Source: JBELHJ01 sp042091495 (lineage in GTDB: Bacteria > Bacteroidota > Bacteroidia > Flavobacteriales > Flavobacteriaceae). From it: a stretch of DNA of 17,956 nt. The notes under the pieces are model-generated. The model did no database searches. It was given only the letters and a program-made list of their open reading frames with translations, and was not told the origin of the DNA. The position numbers and the translations under genes were made by a program. Shown here piece after piece: positions 6,401-13,940 of the stretch. Every line of letters begins with the position of its first letter. Position 1 is the stretch's first letter. The stretch is from contig JBELHJ010000047.1 in NCBI GenBank assembly GCA_042091495.1, forward strand, positions 1-17,956, read 5' to 3'.

Positions 6401-7477
6401 TTGAAAATATTAGACTGGTACATATTAAAGCGGTATCTATTTACTTTTTTTATGATGCTGTTGCTATTTATCCCCATTGGGATTGTTGTTAATTTAGCTG
6501 AAAAGATTTCTAAAATTTTAGAAAAAAATGTTCCTTTTGAAGCTGTCGCTGAATACTATTTAAATTTTACAATATATTTCGCACATTTACTTTTTCCACT
6601 TTTTATTTTTTTATCGATTATATGGTTTACCTCAAAGCTTGCAAATAATACTGAAATTGTAGCTTTTTTAAGCTCAGGAGTCTCATTTTATAGATTTTTA
6701 AAACCTTATTTTATTGGTGCTTCAATAGTGGCTTTTTTAGCTTTAATACTAGGTTTGTATCTAGCTCCAAAAGCTAGTAAAGGATTTAATGAATTTACCT
6801 ATAAGTATCTCAAGTCACACCGAAAACCTCAACAAACTACAGATATCTACAGACAAATAAATGATGATGATTTTGTTTATGTTAGCAATTACGATGCTAA
6901 AAACAAAAGGGGGTCAAATTTCACATTTGAACATTTTGAAGGTGATAAATTAAAGGTTAAAATTTTTGCTAACTCTGTGAGATATATCGAAAAAGATTCA
7001 ATTTACAGATTATTAAAATATTATAAGCGCACTATAACTGATGATGAGGAAAAAATTGAATCAAAACCCCGCTTAGATACTATATTTAATTTCAGAGTTG
7101 AAGATTTAACACCTGTGTCATACATCGCTGAAACTTTAGACTATGGTGAATTAAATGCATTTATAAAGAAAGAAAAACAAAGAGGATCTTCAGATATAGG
7201 AAGGTATGAAGTAGTTAAATATAAAAAGTTTAGTTTACCTGTTGCTGTTTTCATTTTAACTTTAATAGCTGTTTCTGTGTCATCTGTTAAACGAAGAGGT
7301 GGTATGGGAATTAACTTAGCATTTGGAATTACTATTGCTATGATATATGTCTTTTTTGATAAAATTTTTGGTGTACTAGCACAACAATCTAATTTTTCCC
7401 CTTTAATTGCTGTATGGCTTCCAAATATCTTATTTGGTTTTTTAGCTATTTATTTATTAAACAATGCTAAGCGGTAA
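6401..7477 (+). CDS. LptF/LptG family permease (YjgP/YjgQ)
   Basis: Inner-membrane subunit of the LptB2FG transporter that extracts lipopolysaccharide and passes it to LptC and the periplasmic bridge. Its 358 residues show the family plan: an N-terminal amphipathic stretch (KILDWYILKRYL), three membrane segments at about 13-33, 55-80 and 100-125, a periplasmic beta-jellyroll domain of roughly 130 residues, and three C-terminal segments (LPVAVFILTLIAVSV onward). The APKASKGFNEFTYKYLK stretch opens the periplasmic domain. The start is a TTG two bases after the tgt stop; the next ATG would delete half of the first helix. Bacteroidota carry two such paralogues, and I cannot say whether this is LptF or LptG. 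The last 14 bases overlap the next gene. Confidence 0.9.
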   Translation: MKILDWYILKRYLFTFFMMLLLFIPIGIVVNLAEKISKILEKNVPFEAVAEYYLNFTIYFAHLLFPLFIFLSIIWFTSKLANNTEIVAFLSSGVSFYRFLKPYFIGASIVAFLALILGLYLAPKASKGFNEFTYKYLKSHRKPQQTTDIYRQINDDDFVYVSNYDAKNKRGSNFTFEHFEGDKLKVKIFANSVRYIEKDSIYRLLKYYKRTITDDEEKIESKPRLDTIFNFRVEDLTPVSYIAETLDYGELNAFIKKEKQRGSSDIGRYEVVKYKKFSLPVAVFILTLIAVSVSSVKRRGGMGINLAFGITIAMIYVFFDKIFGVLAQQSNFSPLIAVWLPNILFGFLAIYLLNNAKR

Positions 7478-8369
7478 ACTTAAACATTTAATTCATCTTC
7501 ATATTCTGGTTTTTATAGCTGGATTTACAGCTATTTTAGGGAAGTTAATTTCTTTAGAGTCTATCGCGTTAGTATGGTTTAGGATGCTATTTGCATTAGT
7601 TTTAATGTACTTATACCTAAAATTTAGAGCAATTCATTTAAAAGTCACTTTGAAATCGTTAAAAGAATTTTGTTTTGGTGGTATAATTATAGCATTACAT
7701 TGGGTGACTTTTTTTGAATCTATCAATCAATCCAATGTATCAATAGCTTTAGCTATGTTTTCTAGTGGTGCTTTTTTTGCATCAATAATTGAACCTTTAA
7801 TTTTGAAACGTCAACTCATTTGGTATGAAATTATTTTTGGAATTATAGTAGTTATTGGTGTTTCATTAATATTTCAGAGTGAATACAGATTTATCAATGG
7901 CATATTATTAGGTATTTTATCGGCTTTTTTTTCATCCTTATTTGCAGTTTTCAATGGAAAGCTAATTAAAACCCATAAGGCATCAGTAATATCTTTTTAC
8001 GAGTTTGTTTTTGGTGTGATTTTTTTATCGGTTTTATTGTTTTTTAATACTTATAACTCTTTTTCGTTTGCTTTTTTTGATTTAAATAAAACCGATTTAT
8101 TTTACTTGTTTATTTTGGCATCAGTATGTACCGCTTATGCTTTTATTGCTGCAACTCACGTAATGAAATATGTCAGCCCTTATACTGTAGTTTTAACTTA
8201 TAATTTAGAGCCCATATATGGGATTTTAATGGCTTTATACCTTTTTGGAGATAATGAAAAAATGAGTATACCATTTTATGTAGGAGCATTAATCATAATA
8301 GCTACAGTTCTTGCTAATGGTTTTTTAAAATCTTATGAGGCAAAAAAAAGAAAACATTCAGTTAAATAA
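7464..8369 (+). CDS. EamA/DMT-family transporter
   Basis: A 301-residue membrane protein with about ten hydrophobic segments and the two-fold EamA repeat of the drug/metabolite transporter superfamily. The N-terminal repeat has HILVFIAGFTAILGKLI, a conserved WFR motif in the second helix, and ALHWVTFFESINQSNVSIA. The second half repeats the plan, ending with SPYTVVLTYNLEPIYGILMALYLFGD. The tail is basic (KSYEAKKRKHSVK), consistent with a cytoplasmic C-terminus. Family members export amino acids, metabolites or lipids, and the substrate cannot be deduced. The ATG at 7464 overlaps the end of the permease gene by 14 bases, so the pair is probably translationally coupled. No terminator separates it from accA. 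Confidence 0.87.
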   Translation: MLSGKLKHLIHLHILVFIAGFTAILGKLISLESIALVWFRMLFALVLMYLYLKFRAIHLKVTLKSLKEFCFGGIIIALHWVTFFESINQSNVSIALAMFSSGAFFASIIEPLILKRQLIWYEIIFGIIVVIGVSLIFQSEYRFINGILLGILSAFFSSLFAVFNGKLIKTHKASVISFYEFVFGVIFLSVLLFFNTYNSFSFAFFDLNKTDLFYLFILASVCTAYAFIAATHVMKYVSPYTVVLTYNLEPIYGILMALYLFGDNEKMSIPFYVGALIIIATVLANGFLKSYEAKKRKHSVK

Positions 8370-8385
8370 ACATGATTAAAGTTTA

Positions 8386-8393
8386 TATATTTG
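8386..8393 (+). promoter_or_regulatory. -7 promoter element of accA
   Basis: TATATTTG matches the TAnnTTTG element exactly and would give a leader of about 28 bases. I find no TTG at the right distance upstream, where the transporter stop codon lies, so this may be a weak promoter adding to readthrough from tgt. Confidence 0.5.
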
Positions 8394-8426
8394 TCCACTA
8401 ACTTTTATAAACCAAAAGGAAAGGTA

Positions 8427-9380
8427 ATGGAATATTTAGATTTTGAGTTACCAATAAAGGAGCTTGAAGAACAGTTATCAAAATGTCAGGTGATAGGTAA
8501 AGAGAGTGATGTAGATGTTTCTGAAACTTGTAAAAACCTTCATGATAAATTAGAAAAGACTAAAAAAGATATATATAGTAATCTTACTGCTTGGCAAAGG
8601 GTTCAGTTATCAAGACACCCCAACAGACCTTATACATTAGATCATATTAAAGCACTTTGCGGTAAATCTTTTTTAGAGTTGCATGGTGATAGAAATGTGA
8701 AAGACGATAAAGCCATGATTGGAGGTCTAGGAAAAATTGGAGATCAATCTTTTATGTTTATTGGTCAACAAAAAGGATACAACACAAAAACTAGACAATA
8801 TAGAAATTTTGGAATGCCAAATCCAGAAGGATACAGGAAAGCGCTTCGTTTAATGAAGTCTGCTGAAAAATTTGGAATACCTGTTGTAACTTTAATTGAT
8901 ACTCCTGGTGCTTATCCAGGATTAGAAGCGGAGGAAAGAGGTCAAGGTGAGGCAATAGCAAGAAATATCCTAGAAATGACTCGTCTCAAAGTGCCAATTA
9001 TTACTGTAATTATTGGTGAAGGTGCATCTGGTGGAGCACTTGGAATAGGTGTAGGAAATAGGGTTTTGATGTTAGAAAATACATGGTACTCTGTAATTTC
9101 TCCAGAATCTTGTTCTTCTATCCTTTGGAGAAGTTGGGAATACAAAGAGCAAGCTGCTGAAGCTCTAAAACTTACTGCCACCGATATGAAAAAGCTTAAA
9201 CTTGTTGATGAAATTGTAAAGGAACCTCTTGGTGGTGCTCATGCAGATCGTGAAGGAGCATTTAAAGCAGTTAAAAAATCAATTCTTAAACATTTTGAAG
9301 ATTTAAAAAAATTATCACCAGAAGAATTAATTAAAGACAGAATGGATAAATATGACCAGATGGGCATTTTTAATGGTTAA
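8427..9380 (+). CDS. accA: acetyl-CoA carboxylase, carboxyltransferase alpha subunit
   Basis: With AccD it forms the carboxyltransferase that moves the carboxyl group from biotin on AccB to acetyl-CoA, making malonyl-CoA, the committed step of fatty acid synthesis; cytoplasmic. The 317 residues include the N-terminal helical segment (MEYLDFELPIKELEEQL), SRHPNRPYTLDHI, LHGDR, GGLGKI and the crotonase-like core with TLIDTPGAYPG near residue 155 and GEGASGGALGIG near 195, which bind and polarise the acyl-CoA. The start is ATG 8427, preceded by AAAAGGAAAGG; an upstream TTG at 8391 lies inside the promoter element and would add 12 atypical residues. accB, accC and accD are not in the window. A strong terminator follows. 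Confidence 0.96.
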   Translation: MEYLDFELPIKELEEQLSKCQVIGKESDVDVSETCKNLHDKLEKTKKDIYSNLTAWQRVQLSRHPNRPYTLDHIKALCGKSFLELHGDRNVKDDKAMIGGLGKIGDQSFMFIGQQKGYNTKTRQYRNFGMPNPEGYRKALRLMKSAEKFGIPVVTLIDTPGAYPGLEAEERGQGEAIARNILEMTRLKVPIITVIIGEGASGGALGIGVGNRVLMLENTWYSVISPESCSSILWRSWEYKEQAAEALKLTATDMKKLKLVDEIVKEPLGGAHADREGAFKAVKKSILKHFEDLKKLSPEELIKDRMDKYDQMGIFNG

Positions 9381-9404
9381 TTATCTGTATTATTTCGATA
9401 AAAT

Positions 9405-9436
9405 AAAACTGAAGTTTTTGACTTCAGTTTTTTTTT
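9405..9436 (+). terminator. intrinsic terminator of accA
   Basis: AAAACTGAAGT pairs perfectly with ACTTCAGTTTT across the loop TTTTG, and the run of T continues to 9436. It lies 25 bases after the accA stop and separates it from dnaB. The flanking A run is shorter than the T run, so it points mainly to the plus strand. Confidence 0.92.
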
Positions 9437-9535
9437 GGACTATTAACACATTTTAATATTTATCAACAATTTAATTGTTAAGATGTCATCTAAAAAAATG
9501 AATTAAATCATTAATTATTTAAGTACATTAGTTAA

Positions 9536-11077
9536 ATGAAACAACCAAATCAACTGAAAGGATATAAACTAGAAACCAACAAAATTATCAATCTCGAACA
9601 AGGGAAATTACCCCCCCAAGCTTTGGACTTAGAGCAAGTAGTATTGGGCGCCATGATGATTGATAAAAAGGGAGTTGATGAAGTTATTGATATTTTAAGT
9701 CCCCACGCCTTTTATAAAGAATCACATCGCTATATTTTTGAAGCTGTTTTCAAACTTTTTGAAAATAGTGAGCCAATTGATTTATTGACAGTATCATCTC
9801 AATTGAGAAAAGATGGTAAGTTAGACATGGTTGGTGGAGACTTTTATCTTATTTCTTTAACACAAAAAGTGTCTTCATCAGCCCATATTGAATTTCATGC
9901 AAGAATTATTTTGCAAAAATTTATTCAACGAAGTCTAATAAAGATTTCAAATGAAATTATTGAAGAGGCCTATGATGAGACAAAGGATGTTTTTGATTTA
10001 CTTGATAATGCAGAAGCTAAACTTTATGAAGTAACACAAGGTAATGTTAAGAAATCTACAGAGACGGCTCAAAGTTTAGTAATTCAAGCAAAGAAAAAAA
10101 TTGAAGAAATTTCCAATAAAGATGGGTTAAGTGGAATTCCTTCTGGGTTTACTAAGCTAGACCGATTAACTTCAGGCTGGCAGCCTAGTGATTTGATTAT
10201 TGTAGCTGCTCGTCCTGGTATGGGAAAAACAGCTCTAACTTTAACAATGGCTCGAAATATTGCTGTTGATCAAAATATTCCAGTTGCTTTCTTTTCATTA
10301 GAAATGTCTTCTGTGCAATTAATTACCCGATTAATTTCAAGTGAAACTGGACTTTCTTCCGAAAAACTTAGAACAGGTAAACTGGAAAAACATGAATGGG
10401 AACAACTAAATGTTAAAGTAAAGTCTCTTGAAAAAGCACCACTTTTTATTGATGATACCCCTTCATTATCAATTTTTGATTTAAGAGCAAAGGCTCGGAG
10501 ATTAGCTTCCCAATATGGAATAAAAATGATTGTGATTGACTATTTGCAGTTAATGACTGCGGGTGGTAGTCAAAAAGGGGGTAATCGTGAACAAGAAATT
10601 TCTATGATCTCAAGAAACTTAAAAGCGCTTGCTAAAGAGCTTAATGTTCCTGTTATAGCATTATCTCAGTTATCTCGTGCAGTTGAAACACGTGGCGGTA
10701 GCAAGCGCCCTTTACTTTCAGACCTACGTGAATCGGGTGCTATTGAACAAGACGCTGATATTGTTGCTTTTATATATAGACCTGAATACTATAAAATAGA
10801 AGAATGGGATGATGAGGACCGTTCACCTACTGAAGGTCAGGGAGAATTTATTGTTGCCAAACATAGAAATGGTGGATTAGATAATATCAGGTTGAAATTT
10901 ATTGGTCATCTTGGAAAGTTTGATAACCTTGAAGATTTTGATACACCATTTGGAGAATTTCATAGTAAAATGAATGCTACTGATGATGAAGCATATAAAT
11001 CCGATCATTTTCCTTCTGCCTCTGATGCATTCGGTCCACCGGATTTTCCAAATGATCCTAATGATGTCCCTTTTTAA
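9536..11077 (+). CDS. dnaB: replicative DNA helicase
   Basis: Hexameric 5'-3' helicase that unwinds DNA at the replication fork, loaded at oriC and working with primase and the polymerase III holoenzyme. The 513-residue chain has the N-terminal helical domain at about 30-130 (PPQALDLEQVVLGAMM), a linker, and the RecA-like motor at about 195-465. Walker A is ARPGMGKTAL near residue 225, Walker B is MIVIDYLQLM near 333, and the DnaB segment LSQLSRAVETR plus DLRESGAIEQDADI follows. No intein interrupts it. The C-terminal tail is acidic and proline-rich. The ATG at 9536 precedes a lineage-typical extension. TACATTAG just before the ATG is one base from the -7 consensus but lacks a TTG partner, so the promoter is uncertain. 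A run of seven C lies at codons for Pro-Pro near residue 26. Confidence 0.97.
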   Translation: MKQPNQLKGYKLETNKIINLEQGKLPPQALDLEQVVLGAMMIDKKGVDEVIDILSPHAFYKESHRYIFEAVFKLFENSEPIDLLTVSSQLRKDGKLDMVGGDFYLISLTQKVSSSAHIEFHARIILQKFIQRSLIKISNEIIEEAYDETKDVFDLLDNAEAKLYEVTQGNVKKSTETAQSLVIQAKKKIEEISNKDGLSGIPSGFTKLDRLTSGWQPSDLIIVAARPGMGKTALTLTMARNIAVDQNIPVAFFSLEMSSVQLITRLISSETGLSSEKLRTGKLEKHEWEQLNVKVKSLEKAPLFIDDTPSLSIFDLRAKARRLASQYGIKMIVIDYLQLMTAGGSQKGGNREQEISMISRNLKALAKELNVPVIALSQLSRAVETRGGSKRPLLSDLRESGAIEQDADIVAFIYRPEYYKIEEWDDEDRSPTEGQGEFIVAKHRNGGLDNIRLKFIGHLGKFDNLEDFDTPFGEFHSKMNATDDEAYKSDHFPSASDAFGPPDFPNDPNDVPF

Positions 11078-11089
11078 TTTCTTATTTAT

Positions 11090-12355
11090 TTGAAATCAAA
11101 AATTTTAATCTGTTGCTTTCTCTTTTTGGGAATTTTTAAAAATGTAAACGCAAATTACATTTTGATTCCAATGGATGTTGATTATCAAAAAAATCATCTC
11201 AAGGCATATGGGCTAACTTATTGGACTCTAGAAAAAGGAATTAAAGTAAAATGGCTTTTAAATTACAGAGGAGGCTCTTTTTTATTGCCTTTCAATGATA
11301 ATTTAAAGAAAGAATGTATAATTAGGGGTGTTTCATATGAAATTCTTTCTGAAGAATCTACAAGTTCAATTTTATCTGAAATAGATAGTGCTTCGTCTAA
11401 TATGGATGCTGTAATTTTAGAAAAAGCGCCTAAAATAGCTGTTTATTCTCCTAGTTCGAAACAACCATGGGATGACGCAGTAACGCTAGTTTTATCTTAT
11501 GCTGAGATTCCATACGATATAGTATATGATATAGAAGTTTTGAATGATGCTTTAGTGATATACGACTGGTTACACTTGCATCATGAAGACTTCACTGGTC
11601 AATATGGTAAATTCTACAGAGCTTTCAAATCAGCAGCATGGTATATAGAAGCTAAACATGATGCTGAAACTCTAGCTAATGAACTGGGTTATAAAAAAGT
11701 TTCAGAATCAAAACGTGATGTGGCATTAAAAATTAAAGATTACGTAACTGCTGGAGGATTTATGTTTGCTATGTGCAGCGCTACAGATAGTTTTGATATT
11801 GCATTAGCTGCTCAAAATGTTGATATATGTGAAGCTATGTTTGACGGTGATCCAAGTACTCCATCTTATCAAAATAAATTAGATTTTTCAGAAGCATTCG
11901 CATTCAAGAATTTTATTTTAGAACGTAACCCAAATGTTTACGAATTCTCATCAATAGACATGACCTCAAAGAGAAATGTACCCAAACAATCGGATTACTT
12001 TGCACTTATTGATTTTTCTGCTAAATGGGATCCAGTTCCCAGTATGTTAACTCAAAATCACACAGCATTGATAAAGGGTTTTATGGGACAGACTACTTCA
12101 TTTAATAGGGATGAAGTAAAGTCTAATGTCATTATTTTAGGAGAAGGAAAAGTATATGCTGAAGCTAAATATATACACGGTATTAAAGGAAAAGGGTTTT
12201 TTACATTTTATGGAGGTCATGACCCTGAAGATTATAGTCACAGAGTAGGAGACCCAAAAACAGAATTGTCATTACATCCTAATTCTCCAGGTTATAGATT
12301 AATTTTAAACAATGTACTTTTTCCTGCTGCCAAAAAGAAAAAGCAAAAGACCTAA
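11090..12355 (+). CDS. conserved secreted protein, usually named 'asparagine synthetase B' without visible support
   Basis: A 421-residue protein with an N-terminal signal peptide (MKSKILICCFLFLGIF...VNA, cleavage near residue 21). I recognise it as a protein well conserved in Flavobacteriia and commonly labelled asparagine synthetase B. The sequence does not support that: after signal removal there is no N-terminal cysteine nucleophile of class II glutamine amidotransferases and no SGGxDS pyrophosphate loop, and the protein is exported. Conserved-looking blocks are KAYGLTYWTLEKG, LLNYRGGSFLLPF, WLHLHHEDFTGQYGKFY, FMFAMCSATDSFD and FFTFYGGHDPEDYSHRVGDP. The last, with the alternating alpha/beta pattern, suggests a glutamine-amidotransferase-like or ThuA-like fold, but that is a guess. 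The start is TTG 11090, 12 bases after dnaB; the first ATG would remove the signal peptide. It is probably co-transcribed with dnaB. Confidence 0.85.
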   Translation: MKSKILICCFLFLGIFKNVNANYILIPMDVDYQKNHLKAYGLTYWTLEKGIKVKWLLNYRGGSFLLPFNDNLKKECIIRGVSYEILSEESTSSILSEIDSASSNMDAVILEKAPKIAVYSPSSKQPWDDAVTLVLSYAEIPYDIVYDIEVLNDALVIYDWLHLHHEDFTGQYGKFYRAFKSAAWYIEAKHDAETLANELGYKKVSESKRDVALKIKDYVTAGGFMFAMCSATDSFDIALAAQNVDICEAMFDGDPSTPSYQNKLDFSEAFAFKNFILERNPNVYEFSSIDMTSKRNVPKQSDYFALIDFSAKWDPVPSMLTQNHTALIKGFMGQTTSFNRDEVKSNVIILGEGKVYAEAKYIHGIKGKGFFTFYGGHDPEDYSHRVGDPKTELSLHPNSPGYRLILNNVLFPAAKKKKQKT

Positions 12356-12359
12356 AGTT

Positions 12360-13172
12360 CTATATAATTTGTTCCTTTTGCGATATAAGTTTTTTAAGAA
12401 CATACTCAACACCGTTATTATCATTTGACAAAGTCTCAAAGTTGCAAATAGCTTTTATACTATCATGAGCGTTTTCCATAGCGACACTGTATTTTGTCAT
12501 CATTAACATATCGGTATCATTTTTAAAATCTCCAAAGGCCAAAACCTCATTTAATGAAATATTAAATCTTTCACTTATAACTTTTAGAGCAATTCCTTTA
12601 TTTGTTTTTAAATCGCAAATGTCAACCCAATTTTTACCAGACAGCTTGATTTTGAATTTTGAATTAAGTTGTTTTAAAATAGGGTAGATGAATTTTTCAG
12701 CGTCTGACTCATGGTAAATAGCTGTTTTAATAACTTTTTCTGGAATTTCTTCTACAGTATCTATGAGTTCATAGTTTTGATAATATTCTTTTATTGATGA
12801 GGTTATATTATTTGAAGTTTTCTTTAAATAGGCTTTATGTCTTGTACAAAAAATTGGGTGGCAGTTTTTTATAGTTTTAGTATAATCATCTATTAGAGCT
12901 ATATTTGATTTACATAGACTACTAATAAGAAGTTCTTCATTTTTATAGGTTACAACTCCTCCGTTTTCACCAGCAACAATAATATCGTCTTTAATCCTTT
13001 TTAATTTAGATTCTATGCTGTAGTGGGGTCTTCCACTAGCAGCTACAAAGAGAATATTATGATGTTTCAATTGTTTGAATAAATTAAAAAACTCTTGACT
13101 TACTTCATGTTTAGAATTCAATAAGGTCCCATCCATATCAGAAATGACCAGTTTTATATCTTTAAGATTCAT
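12360..13172 (-). CDS. Cof-type HAD-IIB family hydrolase
   Basis: A 270-residue haloacid-dehalogenase phosphatase of the Cof/IIB subfamily; relatives dephosphorylate sugar phosphates, pyridoxal phosphate or similar small metabolites in the cytoplasm. Motif I is ISDMDGTLL, with nucleophile and acid aspartates at residues 12 and 14. Motif II is AASGRP near 45, the motif III lysine should lie around residue 190, and motif IV is AFGDFKNDTDML near 215. The C2-type cap fills the region between motifs II and III. NGVEYVLKKLI at the end is typical of Cof proteins. The gene starts only 12 bases beyond the T tract of the rplT terminator, and I find no TAnnTTTG element for it. It converges on the secreted-protein gene with only four bases between stops. 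The substrate is unknown. Confidence 0.92.
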   Translation of the reverse strand: MNLKDIKLVISDMDGTLLNSKHEVSQEFFNLFKQLKHHNILFVAASGRPHYSIESKLKRIKDDIIVAGENGGVVTYKNEELLISSLCKSNIALIDDYTKTIKNCHPIFCTRHKAYLKKTSNNITSSIKEYYQNYELIDTVEEIPEKVIKTAIYHESDAEKFIYPILKQLNSKFKIKLSGKNWVDICDLKTNKGIALKVISERFNISLNEVLAFGDFKNDTDMLMMTKYSVAMENAHDSIKAICNFETLSNDNNGVEYVLKKLISQKEQII

Positions 13173-13184
13173 AGTATTTATAAT

Positions 13185-13215
13185 AAAAAAAAGCCGACTC
13201 TAAGAATCGGCTTTT
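13185..13215 (-). terminator. terminator of the thrS-infC-rpmI-rplT operon
   Basis: On the minus strand AAAAGCCGA and TCGGCTTTT flank a 9-base loop and the T run continues to 13185. It lies about 40 bases after the rplT stop and 12 bases before the next gene on the same strand, so it either ends the ribosomal operon or sets how much readthrough reaches the Cof phosphatase gene. Confidence 0.88.
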
Positions 13216-13238
13216 AAAAGTGAAGTTTTTTGATTAAT

Positions 13239-13254
13239 TAAGGCAGATGCCTTA
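13239..13254 (-). repeat. perfect palindrome starting at the rplT stop codon
   Basis: TAAGGCA-GA-TGCCTTA reads the same on both strands apart from the two central bases, and its minus-strand first three bases are the TAA of rplT. A six-pair stem with a four-base loop is the realistic RNA form. It precedes the true terminator by about 25 bases and could act as a 3'-end stabiliser. Its function is unproven. Confidence 0.5.
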
Positions 13255-13596
13255 TTTTACTTTTTTAACAATTGCTTCAAAAGCTTCTGGGTGATTCATT
13301 GCTAAATCGGCTAAAACTTTTCTGTTTAAGTCAATATTATTAGCTTTCAATTTACCCATTAACTTAGAATAAGTCATTCCGTGCTGTCTGGCACCTGCGT
13401 TTATACGCTGAATCCATAAAGCTCTGAATGTTCTTTTCTTATTTCTGCGGTCTCTGTAAGAGTATTGTAATGCTCTTTCAACTGCGTTTTTTGCTACAGT
13501 CCAGACATTTTTACGACGTCCAAAGTAACCTTTTGCTTGCTTCAGAACCTTTTTTCTTCTGGCTCTTTTTGCAACTGAATTTACTGATCTTGGCAT
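13252..13596 (-). CDS. rplT: 50S ribosomal protein L20
   Basis: L20 binds 23S rRNA early in 50S assembly and is dispensable for translation itself; in E. coli and Bacillus it also represses its own operon by binding mRNA. The 114-residue length is typical. The strongly basic N-terminal extension (PRSVNSVAKRARRKKVLKQAKGYFGRRKN) threads into rRNA, and the globular domain contains YSYRDRRNKKRTFRALWIQRINAGAR and YSKLMGKL. The ATG at 13596 is the only reasonable start. The gene closes the thrS-infC-rpmI-rplT operon after an unusually long 103-base gap that contains a predicted structured RNA. A palindrome overlaps its stop codon and a terminator follows. Confidence 0.98.
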   Translation of the reverse strand: MPRSVNSVAKRARRKKVLKQAKGYFGRRKNVWTVAKNAVERALQYSYRDRRNKKRTFRALWIQRINAGARQHGMTYSKLMGKLKANNIDLNRKVLADLAMNHPEAFEAIVKKVK

Positions 13597-13613
13597 AATT
13601 TTAAAATTTTTGT

Positions 13614-13660
13614 AGTAGGCGGTTTATAAATAAACACTCACTGAATTTTTTCGCTCTACT
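13614..13660 (-). promoter_or_regulatory. candidate structured leader of rplT (possible L20-binding site)
   Basis: In the rpmI-rplT gap the minus-strand RNA has AGUAG-A-GCG (13660-13652) able to pair with CGCCUACU (13621-13614): eight Watson-Crick pairs with one bulged A. Inside it, immediately before the 3' arm, GUUUA-UUUA-UAAAC (13635-13622) forms a 5-bp hairpin. The start codon is 18 bases beyond. L20 autoregulation through structured mRNA is known in other phyla; the assignment here is inference from position and folding by eye. Confidence 0.45.
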
Positions 13661-13699
13661 CCATGGTTTGTAAATAATTTAACCTGATTAAAGAAATAA

Positions 13700-13897
13700 T
13701 TACTTTAATCTCAACATTGTTTTAATGTTGTCTTCATCTGACTTATGAACTAATGTGTCATGAGTCAATGCAAGCTTACGTTTTTTAGATTTTTTTGTCA
13801 AAATATGACTCTTAAAAGCGTGCTTTCTTTTGATTTTACCAGTGCCCGTTAATTTAAAACGTTTTTTAGCACTAGATTTAGTTTTCATTTTAGGCAT
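13700..13897 (-). CDS. rpmI: 50S ribosomal protein L35
   Basis: A 65-residue, highly basic large-subunit protein. The opening MPKMKTKSSAKKRFKLTGTGKIKR and the HILTKKSKKRKL segment are the L35 signature (PF01632). It starts at ATG 13897, 43 bases after infC, and is followed by the long structured gap to rplT. In the operon it probably shares regulation with L20. The product is certain from the sequence alone. Confidence 0.98.
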   Translation of the reverse strand: MPKMKTKSSAKKRFKLTGTGKIKRKHAFKSHILTKKSKKRKLALTHDTLVHKSDEDNIKTMLRLK

Positions 13898-13940
13898 TTG
13901 TTTTTCCTACTTTAATTTAACTTCACTTATATCTGTAATG

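Noticed and set aside
9524..9531. TACATTAG before dnaB as a promoter
   Set aside because: It is one base from TAnnTTTG but there is no TTG 17-24 bases upstream, and it would leave no leader. I do not list it as a promoter.
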